The notes under the pieces: generated by a model
Told to the model about the DNA's origin: nothing
What the model saw: only the letters and a program-made list of their open reading frames with translations
The model's database searches: none
Assembly: GCF_964204645.1 (NCBI RefSeq)
Contig: NC_134035.1
Span: 2,246,001-2,310,000 of the forward strand
Direction: 5' to 3'
Length of the DNA: 64,000 nucleotides
Source of the DNA: Tubulanus polymorphus
Taxonomy: Eukaryota; Nemertea; Palaeonemertea; Tubulaniformes; Tubulanidae
Shown here: in pieces, positions 23,501 through 35,500 of the stretch
Numbering within the stretch: the first letter of the stretch is position 1
How the letters are laid out: each line of letters starts with the position of its first letter
Translations under genes and position numbers: made by a program

Positions 23501-26500
23501 GTACTTTGGACTGGTGAAAAAAAGGGAATTTGCTGCATGAAAATGCAAAAAAAGGCGTTAAGCCAATAAGGGATTCTGCCTCAGGAAATTTAGCAATTTT
23601 TCGGACTATTTCCCATGGCACTGAGAGACTTATAGAGAGTAACAGTTGGTGAAATGTGCCGTCAAAAGATGGTCAGCGAAATTTGGGATTCTAGACTGTA
23701 TTTGGGTCATACGGCTAATACATACAGGCCGGACACTGATATTCACTACGAATGACCCAGCGTTTCGTTGCGCCATCTGGTGGTGCCGATATCCCGTCGA
23801 GCGCAATCTGATAGCTTCCTCCTACGCAACGTTCAGTCATTTTGCGTATTATACCGCTCGGGATTAGCTCATTTCGAGATTATATATTTCTGTGTTCTGG
23901 TTTTATTGGTTTCGTTGTGGCGTGTTTACGTATTTATGAGCTTTATTACGTCTGGCTAATGTTGGCTGCTGGATGCAGAAAAAAACGGGCATCTATAACC
24001 ATCGGTGAAACACTAAATGTCGTAAAACGATAAATAGAAAATCCCGCACTAGATAAAGTTCGAAAAGTTTCCTTAACCCTTTCGGTGCCAGTACACCGCA
24101 GTGCAGGGTATATAAATCAGTGATAGATTTTGCCAGTACACCGCACTGCGGTGTATTTGTGATATTAGTAATTAGTAATTATCTCTCTTGAAAAATGGCA
24201 GCAACTTCAAACATAGTGAAATATTAGTAATTAACGATACACCGCACCGCGGTGTAGACGCATTATAGTGATATTCCTGTTATTCAACACACTAGGATGG
24301 AATTTTTTAAAATTTTCAAATTATCTCCAGCACTATAGGGTATAAATTAGTCAGCACTGAAAGGGTTCAAGCTAATGATTTATTACAAAAATTGTTTTAA
24401 CTATAACCTAATAGCCATCATCTAGAATACTGAGTGAAACAAAATATGAGATATGCCAAGGATCAAATCAAAAGCGGATCGCCCCACTATTTTAAGATAA
24501 CGTTTTCACAACCCGGCTTGAGAAAGTTACAATTATATGACAAGCTATTGCAGGTTATTTTCTTCTAGTTAGTCGAGACGCTTCGAAAATGATAAATTTT
24601 TTTCGGAATTTTCTCGGGCTGGACCCGTGACCTCAATAAAACTTAACCTACGTCTTACTGCGGATCAGTAATTACCGGTTAATATTTGGGACGTTGTCTT
24701 AATATTTCGATGAAACAATGCTGAAAATATTGTGGTGGAAGCGTGCCTGATGGTTAAGTTTGTTATGGTTGACTTGGCGCTATGAAATACCTGCAGCGCG
24801 TACCCTATGCAGGTATTTCGTCTGTGGAATAAATGATGCATCAATGATTGTATATTCCGGGGCGTAATAGAATAAATGGCAGTCAGGCTGTTACAGCGGT
24901 ACGGCCGGGTTCATAACGATGTGGTTTCCGGTGAGCGCTCGCGCCGGAGTCTAATTTCAAGACGATATATCGGGAAAAATAGTATGTCCAAGGGCGGATT
25001 TAAGGTTTGGTCTCGGGTCCAGACGCCTGCCTTCGCATTGAGGTGGCCCTTTACGTCAAAACAGATCGTTAGAATTTGTTAATTTGACATTCATCCTTTC
25101 GGAATCTGAACACTAAAGATGGTACTTGGCTAGTAGCCTGAGGATTGGACTCCTCCCATAGTCTATGAAAGTGCCATTTATTTTCTTAAGGCCTCAGCCT
25201 ACCAGTTGTTCAGGATCCGCCCCTTATGTTGGAGCAACTCCCAGACCAATTTCATTAGCCGCGTTCATGCTACCACTATTAGTTAAACAATGCTTAATTG
25301 GTCCGTGCTACCTGCAATGTACCAAATGTAGAAAGGACCAATTCAAAGTGCTCATCGTTCACACATTCGTTGTTGAATTTGCTACAGATAGTAGTTAATG
25401 CTCGGTGAAAAGCGGTCTTTTAGGTAGGTCCAAATTTGTCCCTTCCAAAAAATCAAACGACCTAATTTGGAACGAACTTTTCGCTAGCATGTGAGGTCCG
25501 TTCAAAATTCGAACAGGCCAAATAGATGTGAAAGTTTCAGCGTAAAGTAAAAAGTAAAACTGGAGTGGTAGTTCTGGAGGATATCGACCAGCGGAATCTA
25601 TTATCACCAGAGTGTTGGAGTAGATGATGCAGTGATACAGTTTGAGTATAACTGGAGTAGTAATTCTGGAGGATGTCGAATCAACGCTCTATTATCACCA
25701 GGGTGTTGGTCACACAGTGATGGACCGTCAGCTGCTGGAGGATATCGAATCAATGCTCTATTATCACCAGGGTGTTGGAGTATATCACACAGTGATAGAC
25801 AGTCAGCTGCTGGAGGATATCGAATCAACGCTCTATTATCACCAGGGTGTTGGAGTATATCACACAGTGATAGACAGTCAGCTGCTGGAGGATATCGAAT
25901 CAACGCTCTATTATCACCAGGGTGTTGGAGTATATCACACAGTGATAGACAGTCAGCTGCTGGAGGATATCGAATCAACGCTCTATTATCACCAGGGTGT
26001 TGGAGTATATCACACAGTGATAGACAGTCAGCTGCTGGAGGATATCGAATCAATGCTCTATTATCACCAGGGTGTTGGAGTATATCACACAGTGATAGAC
26101 AGTCAGCTGCTGGAGGATATCGAATCAACGCTCTATTATCACCAGGGTGTTGGAGTAGACAGTCAGCTGCTGGAGGATGTCGAATCAATGCTCTATTATC
26201 ACCAGGGTGTTGGAGTAGACAGTCAGCTGCTGGAACGATTCTCTGAAATAATAACCTTTAGTTGTTGTTCTAGTCGTTTTCATGAGTCATTAGTAATCGA
26301 AATAAATCGATTTTTTTCCGTAAAGCCTTCAGGATGTGGGTATCTTTGTGAAAACGTGCGCTCAACCAGGAATATCCATGATAGAAGATGATGACTTTGA
26401 TACAAGTCTGATTGAGTCTAAACGTCACTACTCTCTTGGTTTTGAATATGTCTTGTAGAAAGTTGAGTCTAAACGTCACTACTCTCTTGGTTTTGAATAT

Positions 26501-29500
26501 GTCTTGTAGAAAGTTGAGTCTAAACGTCACTACTCTCTTGGTTCTGAAAATGTCTCATAGAATTGAGTCTAAACGTCACTACTCGCTTAGTTATTTTTCA
26601 TAATCATATTTGTTTTTTTATTCAATGTCTCGACGTGTCTGGCGCAGACAGTTTATATTTTACCCCCGTGTGGAAGCGTCAGTGCGTCGCGCCGTCTGAA
26701 AGACAGCGGTTGGATGGAAGATTTGTTATCCGTTAGTCGTAGCGATACTTGTCGGGAGTTATCGCGGTTGCTGCAGGGTCCTGTACTCTTAGTCTGACGT
26801 CCGATATATGACTATGACACATGAGAATAGTTCTTTCCGTAAGATCTTTAGGGCGAGTATAAGAATAATTGAATAGTTACTCCTCCTTGCCTTGACCGCG
26901 ATAAAGATGCCTTCTCTACTTAATCGCGTAAGTGTGCGACGAGCCTGTCCCCCCGGGAGAATGTCACCGTTTACCAGGTCGTATTTAAAAGCGCTCATGG
27001 CGCGAAGGGTCGAATTGATCAGGGAGGTAGGAGTGTCACAGGGGTTGTGGTGTTTAAGAAACCTCAACCAGCTGAAGAAACCTCATGACACTCGTGACGG
27101 GATTGTATTCAACTGATGCAGTCTTTTTACCCTATAGCGAGGAGGGGCAAAAAACATATTGAACCGCACTAATGACCTTAGAATTATGTTCTCAAACGAA
27201 AACCGGAATGAAAAATGATTTAGAAAAGTTTTTCTTAATGGTTAAAGCACATGTAGGGAGTCGACGTATTAAACGTGTAGAAGTAGATAAGGTACAAGAT
27301 ACCCAGATATATTCATCAGACTGAAAATAAGGCACATGAGATACCTGTCCCCTCTCCCCTCTCTTCTCTACTCTTTCTCCTCTCTCTCCTTTCACCTCTC
27401 TCTTATCTATACTCTCTCCCCCTCTTTCCTCTCTCCCCTCTCTTTCTCCTCTCTCCTCACTCCCCTCTCACCTCTCCCTCCCCTCTTCTCTCTCCCCTCT
27501 CATCTCTTCTCTCTACTCTCTCCTCTCTTTCCCCTATCCCCTCTTATCTCTCTCCTCTATCTTCTCTCTCTTCTCTCACCTCTCTCTTATCTGTACTCTC
27601 TCTTCTCTACTCTCCCCTCTCCTCTCTCCCCCTCTCTTCTCTCTAATGTATTTATGTAACCGATTGCGCCACGCGGTGTATCCGATCCAATAATCATGAG
27701 TTGGCACGGTACCGGGTGTACGCCGCTCTGATCTGTCACCTCGGTCAGAGTGCGTGCTCAATTTATGGCGTCGTTCAAATGGATTAAGACGTCGTTTTAT
27801 GGCGAATAGTTTTGTCGCAATAAACGAACGGCAAACACACATCGCGAGCCGTTCTGATAAATCGATGTCTGTTCATGATGAGCTTCCTCCTCTGATTCTT
27901 TCTCTCTCTCTCTGTCTCTCTGTCTCTCTCCTTCGCCAGTTTATAACGGGTGCAATGTTCAATCAGATTCATCTCGTTCATCATTACCCGCACCGATCAA
28001 ACCAGCGCTTTTGGTTCCTGCTAATCAGACGCGGACCATTTGGCACCAGTGTGAACCGTTGGCCCTGATGCCCCAATATCGCTTGTGTGGTCGTTGCTTA
28101 TGGCGAGTACGACTAAAATCGTCAGACCAGGCGCGAGCCAAACTTAAGCGCTGGTCAAATAAATGCGTGTGATTTACAACTGTTTCCGGAAATGACTCAC
28201 TTAGCTTTGTTTAAGCATTGTTTAGTATAATGTTCAAATTTTCTGTGTAACGAGGCACGGCCCGAATTTGACTCTCGCCAAATCATCTCTGCGCTATAAT
28301 TCTTTTGAGTCGCTTGATAATTATCGGGTTCTTATGGGTTTTGGAAAATGGAATTTTTTTTCCAGGACCTTGAAATAGGTGTGGCAATTTTGTTTTTTTT
28401 TGTATGGAAAATCAGAAAATGGTCTCAAAGTAAAATTTTCTCCTTTAAAACTCCTTATATCCAAGAATGACTGATCCCTTTAAAATAAATCAGTACCCAA
28501 AGTAATTAATAAAGGCTTTTTATGATACATTTACGCTCATTGCATCCGAGTCATAAAGGCATAAGTTCATCGTTTTTGAGTCACGTAATGTTAATTGTTT
28601 TTTTCCACCGGTGCAAATTAAACGCACTTGAAATTTTATAATGCGCGTTAATGAAGATACACGAGGCGATGGTAGCAGTTCGCAATCTATAACCGGGGGG
28701 GGGGGGGGTAGGGGGAGGGGGGATATCCCGGATAATAAACCACACTCAGCACGCAATTTACCAGCTATAAAATGACTGTACAAATATATGTTCAATCGCT
28801 CCCCGCTGCTGCTGATGCTGCTGCTGCCGCCGCTGCTGCTGATGCTGCTGGTACTGTTGGATTTTAATGAAGGTTTTTAGAGAATCGTTTTAGGATGAAA
28901 TTTGAATAAACCGTAGCCTCGTCGTGATCTGCCGTGCGTCTCGTGTCATTCGCTCGCTCGAGATTGTGAGGAATAGTCGATCGATGAACGACGCCGAGTT
29001 CCCGAGAGAAAGGTCACCGAGATGGAAAATTCATCGCGGCAACTGGATCGCCTAACGATGCAGCGCCTGCCCGACTCAACTGTGACACCTGCTTTCCCAC
29101 CAGGTGGCGCAACGTTTTCTGAATTTACATCTCTATATACAAATACATAGTAAAACACCCCCGATATACCGCCATACTCTCTATACCCCCATACTCTCTA
29201 TACCGCCATACTCTCTATACCGCCATACTCTCTATACCGCCATACTCTCTATACCGCCATACTCTCTACAACGCCATACTCTCTATACCGCCATACTGTC
29301 TATACCTCCATACTCTCTATACCGCCATACTCTCTATACCGCCATACTGTCTATACCACCGAAATCATTCTGCACCGATGTGGGCAGTATCTCGGGGGGA
29401 TGGTGGGGTGACTAGTTTGTTTCTGGTTTAGGTCATCTGTTGGCTACTGATTTACCTAAAAACACTTGAGTTAATGTGGTAATGAAGAAGTGACTGGAAG

Positions 29501-32500
29501 CTTGTGGCTGGAAGCTTCCTCCGTTGCTGTTGCTGTTGCTGCTGCTACTGCGACACTTTATGATGAAATCTGAATAATTGATAGAGAAGCTCATTAGAAC
29601 TCGATATGAATGTTCTATTATGACTCTCTTTAGGGAACATTTACTTCGAACCCCGTCGTTGTGGGTTCTACCATGATATATCGGCGACAGAAAAAACTGA
29701 CCTATTTCCGAACGATCGAGATTCAGTTTGCGGGTTTATAAATCCGCGTTTTCGATACGGTATTTTCAAAGGCTGCTTCGTCGCGTACGGCTTCATTAGA
29801 AGTTTCGTGTTACCGATGAAATTATGTTATTTGATTCGAAAAGTTTGTTATATGAAATCGCTCGATAAGTAAAATTACTCGGCCTCGTGATTACACGGAA
29901 ACGATTTCGCTCGGATCGAACTGGCCCAGACCGGACACGTTTCAAATGTGGCCCATGTCTATTAATAGATCAGTCCGTGTTCGTTTGGGCCGACCAAAAA
30001 CGTCTGACCAGACCCGAGCACGGGTTAGATAATTGCGTTCGAATTGCAACTGGTTCGGGAAGAGACTTCGCTTTGTTTTAGTAATGTTGAGTATCGAGTG
30101 AGTGTGAACGCGCTCTCACGAGCCAGATTAAACTCGAACCTGATCGGGACTAATTAGACGCGTGCGTAATCGCGGCTATAGGTTCGATTCTAGTCGAGCT
30201 GTAGTTCTCGCCGCGGTTATCGGTTATTAGCCATCGCCGACGTTTTATTTCCGACGGGGTAAATGTCACCCGTTTAAATGTCACCGATACGAAGAGAAGC
30301 TCCGGAGATCGTAGGACGTCATCGCTTTAAATAGAATCGAGTTTAATTACGCCGTCTGTCAACTGCATGTATCAACATATATCAGAAGTCAATAGACTGT
30401 CAAATTACGCTGTAAGTGTTTGCGTCTATAAATGGTCTATTTTTACGAGAGAGAGAGCGCGAGAGAGTGAGAGTATAATCGGTAAAGTCTCTCTAGGCTG
30501 TTATTGTTGCGTCTTATTTCCATGGTGATTACACGCGTCGTCGATTGTCTCCGCGCCAATACCAGATGCGTCGTCGGCCATATTTAATTATCGTTTGACG
30601 TTCGTCGTCGACGGTGACGCGGTTCTTAATACTAGAGTATAGTCGTTCACCTCCCCGGGAGTTCTCCGCTTCAAACCCTCTTAATCTCCCTCCACCCTCT
30701 CCTCTTCAAACTCACCCTCTTAATCTCCCTCCGCCCTCTCCTCTTCAAACTCACCCTCTGAATCTCCCTAAAACCTCTCATCTCTCCTTCCAACATACCC
30801 TGCCGCTTTCTCTCTCCCCCTCTCTCCCCTCAGTTCTCTTCAAACTCACCCTCTTAATCTCCATCCTCTCCTCTCCCCTTCAAACTCACCCTCTCAATCT
30901 CCCTCCATCCTCTCCTCTCTCCAACATACCCCAGCCTCTTCCATGATACCCTCTCCCCTCCCTCTCTCCCCCTTCACAATCTCTCCTTCCCCCTACCTCT
31001 CTTTTGTCTCCCTCAACCCATCTTTCTACAAAATCATCTTTGAAATTCCGATATTCGAAGAACCTTCACTTAATCAGCTTTTGACATTCGCCGCTCTATG
31101 TGTCTATGAGTCTATGATTGTGGCTACTTTGTGGATTGCGGCTCGTGTTGTTTAAGGCAGTTTACGTTCCGCGCTCAAATTTACCATAGAAGTGTAACCG
31201 AACATTTCTATAAATATACCAACATCATGTGATTACGGGGAATCGATTTCGATTTCGACGACCAGCTTCACAACACGAAGGACTCGATACGAGGATTCAT
31301 TATTTCTGTCGTCATCCGTAAGATCCAAGGTGACAACGGGAATGATGTCACGAATTGCCAGTCGTCGATAACCCAGATACACACGGCTACTGGCTGCTGC
31401 TCGATTACAACGCAACAGATCCTTTACATCATGCATAATATCATAGCAACTTCTAGTGTGTAATTCACGTGTCAGTTCTTTGATTATAAGCCAGTCAGGA
31501 ACTTTGACATTACGCCATATTTTCTCATGCATTTTAAGAAGCTGCTTCTTGCAATAATACGGTAAAAAAAACCACAATACGCGAAAAGTCCTTTATAATG
31601 TCACTGTTGGGACGTTATACACTATGGTATTGCCATTGAATTTGAGTTGGATTGAGCAAATTTGTTCTCTGAAAAATGCCGGCGTTACACGGAGCGATGA
31701 CTGTAGTCAAAACACTGAAATAAACTACTAGCTCAAAGAAACATTCCGGACTTGTTTCCCTTTTTGGTTTTTAATTTGGCTTTTATCGATATGAATTGTC
31801 GCTGTGAATCATCGTTTCAACGCGGACACAGTTTCTTATCAACATGTTTATCACGTTTCTTCAACCGCTCCGGTATTTCAGATTTCTTTTCGAATCGTTC
31901 GACCGACCGTAGCATCATCGCTCAGAGGGCGTTATTATTATTAGCACGTTTACGCGATTTCTTTATCTTCTCAGCTGAGATAAGACGAGGATTCCGGCGC
32001 CATCGGGGTTCGAATCCGTGAACCGTAGATCGACAGTCGTATTTCGCAATCGTCATAAGTCTGAAGTTATTGGTGTAAGCGCCTGTAGGGGCTTACTGTT
32101 CCGAATGACATTTTTCCACGATTCAAAACGAAAGTTATGCCTTGTACGTTATCTTTATGAAGCCAGAGTTATGAATCACTTCTATTTTTCACACTGTTCG
32201 ATTCAGTTAATTGAATAGGAAATATAAATTGTCACTGATAAATAGAGAATGCTTAACGATAAGTAATTGACAATGACTTAGTCGTCACAATTACTTATTA
32301 TTTACTCGTCTCTATTTCTTAGACACAATTAGTATTTCCAATTCAATTTAGTGAGTGTAAGTAATCATTTGGATGTTAGCAAGTTTGCCCACGACTGTAA
32401 GCGAGTTTGCCGGCAACTAAGCAAGTTTGCCCGTGACTTTAAGCAAGTTTGCCTGTGACTTTAAGTAAGTTTGCCTGCGACTGTAAGCTAGTTTGCCCGC

Positions 32501-35500
32501 GACTGTAAGCTAGTTTGCCCGTGACTTTAAGTAAGTTTGCCTGCGACTGTAAGCTAGTTTGCCCGCGACTGTAAACTAGTTTGCCCGTGACTTTAAGTAA
32601 GTTTGCCTGCGACTGTAAACTAGTTTGCCCGTGACTTTAAGTAAGTTTGCTCGCGACTGTAAACAACAAGTTTGACTGCGTAATTTAAAAACGTACCGGG
32701 CGTATTTGCAATAATTGAAGTAATCGAGTCCTACCCCCGCAGCCGGCAATATCTCGGCATTGATCACGTTGGAAGTAAATGAGACTGTTGATTGGGTTTT
32801 TGCGTTGTTTGTCTAGCTGTTTGGTGTTTTTATTGCCCGATGCTGTTGCACGGCGGTGGTTGTACAGTCTAATACCACGACGATGACGACCGTGTTCATG
32901 TATGTAGTTGTATTACAACCTGCCTGTATAATCAGTCGGCTCAATGAATACCAACTCGATTAATTATTTTTTCCAAACGACCGACCGCGACTGTGGACGA
33001 TGTTAAACATATATCAGAATGCGCAGCGGTTAATTTACCGGTTATGCCCGACGATCGCGAAGGGCTGATTCCATGGCTTTGACTTGAGACCGGTCTAAGG
33101 CAAACTTAGTTCTCTTCTCACTTGGAAATCGGGGAAAATTTGGGGAATAATCTTCTTTTTAAGAAAATGAAGGAATGGCCTGGGAGTTTTGTAGAAAAAA
33201 GCTAAAAATGAGGGAAAAGTCAAGGAAATTAGTTGAGATTGTGCGGGTAAAATCAAACAGTTTCTGTCAATGTCTTACGTATTTGGCAGTGTTATTACTT
33301 GATTTGATATAAGATATTTCGGTTTTGGGAGTAACTCCGACCGGCTGGGAAGGTTGGATTGATTTATTTTTCGGTTCCAGACTTCATCTTATTGTACCCG
33401 AGCAATGAGATGCTCCACTTCTTTTCGATAGCGAAACAAATTAGTTTCCGAATGACAGCTGGATGTGAAAGAGGAAATAAATGTCTTGTTGTTTCTTTTC
33501 GTGTCTCATCGAGATCGCTGCCGTCGTCGTTGTTGCTTTAACTACGTTTTCACCGGTGACTTCTTTTCCTGTTCTGCGACGATTTTAACATATTATTTTC
33601 TTCGACACTGTTATAAGGGAATCATACTGGTGTTGTTGACGGATTTGCCCTAGATTGTGGTTCTACATTGTCGAGCCAATCTTAGGACTAGCGAACTGCA
33701 AATTGCCCCTGATATTCAGTAATTGTTACTATTTTATAACAGGAAATACTGATTTGATTTGTTTGATGCTTACAGAAATATGAAAGATGTCACTTAGGGT
33801 CTTACTGTTGATTACTGATTAATTTGAACAGAAATATGAAAGATGTTACTGAGGGTTTTACTGTTGATTACTGATTAATTTGAACAGAAATATGAAAGAT
33901 GTTACTGAGGGTCTTACCGTTGATTACTGATTAATTTGGACCGAAATATGAAAGATGTTACTGAGCCTGAGGGTCTTACTGTCGATTACTGATTAATTTG
34001 AACAGAAATATAAAAGATGTTACTGAGGGTCTTACTGTTGATTACTGATTAATTTGAACAGAAATATGAAAGATGTTACTGAGGGTCTTACTTTTGATTA
34101 CTGATTAATTTGAGCACTTTCATTCATATGTCAATGGAATGTTATTGAAAAAATTCAATTTGTACAATAGCACTTTCCATAGGTTGGCCTGGACCAGTGT
34201 AAACTCATCTTAACAACTTAACAACTTGAGATCAGTCTAAGCTCCTTCAAGACCACTTTTAGACGTTTTGGTCACGACTGCCGCAACTGAGCCTTTGCCT
34301 CCTAATCTTTTGTCTGATCAATTAATTAATTCATGATTCATTTTTATTTTTTGTAGAGTGCCAGAAGAAGAACCGATCAAACTCGATCCGAAAGATTTCA
34401 TCATCGAAAACAAAAAAGGCGAAACGTTCGGACGAACGCCGGGGAAAGTTCGCGGCCAACAATTCATGATTAATAACTGCGAAGTGAGTCCAACCTGAAT
34501 CAGTGTATCATCTATCATACTGTCTCATTCGTCACATTAGTTCCAGTAAGAACAGTTTCGATGTAAATCAGGGTTAAAAAGAGAACCCGAATGCATTTTG
34601 CATTAACACGGGCATAGGTCACTCACGACATCTGCGAGGTCGACGGGTCATTGCGACACTATCATCGCTCACGGTCGCAGAGAATCACCAAGTCCAACCT
34701 GTACCCGGCTTAATTGAGTTCTATGGCCAGTCTGCGAGGTTGACGGGTCATTGCGACACTATCATCGCTCACGGTCGCAGAGAATCGCCAAGTCCAACCT
34801 GTACCCGGCTTAATTGAGTTCTATGGCCAGTCTGCGAGGTTGACGGGTCATTGCGACACTATCATCGCTCACGGTCGCAGAGAATCACCAAGTCCAACCT
34901 GTACCCGGCTTAATTGAGTTCTATGGCCAGTCTTCGAGGTTGATGGGTCATTGCGACACTATCATCGCTCACGGTCGCAAAGAATCACCAAGTCCAACCT
35001 GTACCCGGCTTAATTAAGTTCTATGGCCAGTCACTCAAAAGATGGTGCCAAAGTAACAATTGAAATTGTATTGTAACTGTGGTATCTATCCACCGGTTAA
35101 CTCTTACCGACTTCTGGGCAACTGACCCCGATGTATGATTGACACGGTGAAGATTAACTAACTGCATTGATGATCTAGAAATACAAAACACTTTTTTTTC
35201 AATCATCAATTTACCGAAAATGCTGCATAAAGTATATTCAGAAATTTAAATGTGTCTGTATTATTAACCTATAAACTCATCGGTTTTCAGAGTCTACTGT
35301 TTGTTGTACAGGAAGTCTATGATAATGATCTTCGAGTTCGCGCAATGAAATCATCATCAAATCATCGCTTCAACTATGACGACTGCCACGAACATAAAAC
35401 TGTGGACATAAATTTGATTTATTATCGATTCCGTGTTTTTCAGGATTGTAATATTTACATATTCGACCATATAGCGACGGTAACAATAGATGATTGTACG

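Larger units (their letters stand above)
17608..34356 (+). other. RP2 intron 1, 16.7 kb, repeat-rich
   Basis: Inferred from phase-compatible donor (17608) and acceptor (34354-34356). No nested gene is recognised. Contents: about ten tandem or low-complexity arrays (listed separately), two piggyBac-type MITEs, three related segments near 19.2-20.0 kb, and an unrecognised 114-codon - strand frame at 31233-31577. Stretches 17.7-19.1, 23.1-24.0, 28.1-28.7, 29.4-30.6 and 33.0-33.7 kb look like plain unique sequence. Confidence 0.75.

Noticed and set aside
24784-24819. microRNA precursor
   Set aside because: The stem is only 12 bp and pairing does not extend outward.
25604-26391. Long overlapping reading frames on both strands (194-249 aa) as genes
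   Set aside because: They are produced by a 75-bp tandem repeat whose length is a multiple of three. No domain, start context or splice structure supports coding.
31995-32030. A tRNA around GGGGTTCGAATCCGTG
   Set aside because: Only the T-loop-like string is present. No A box or acceptor stem lies at the right distance.
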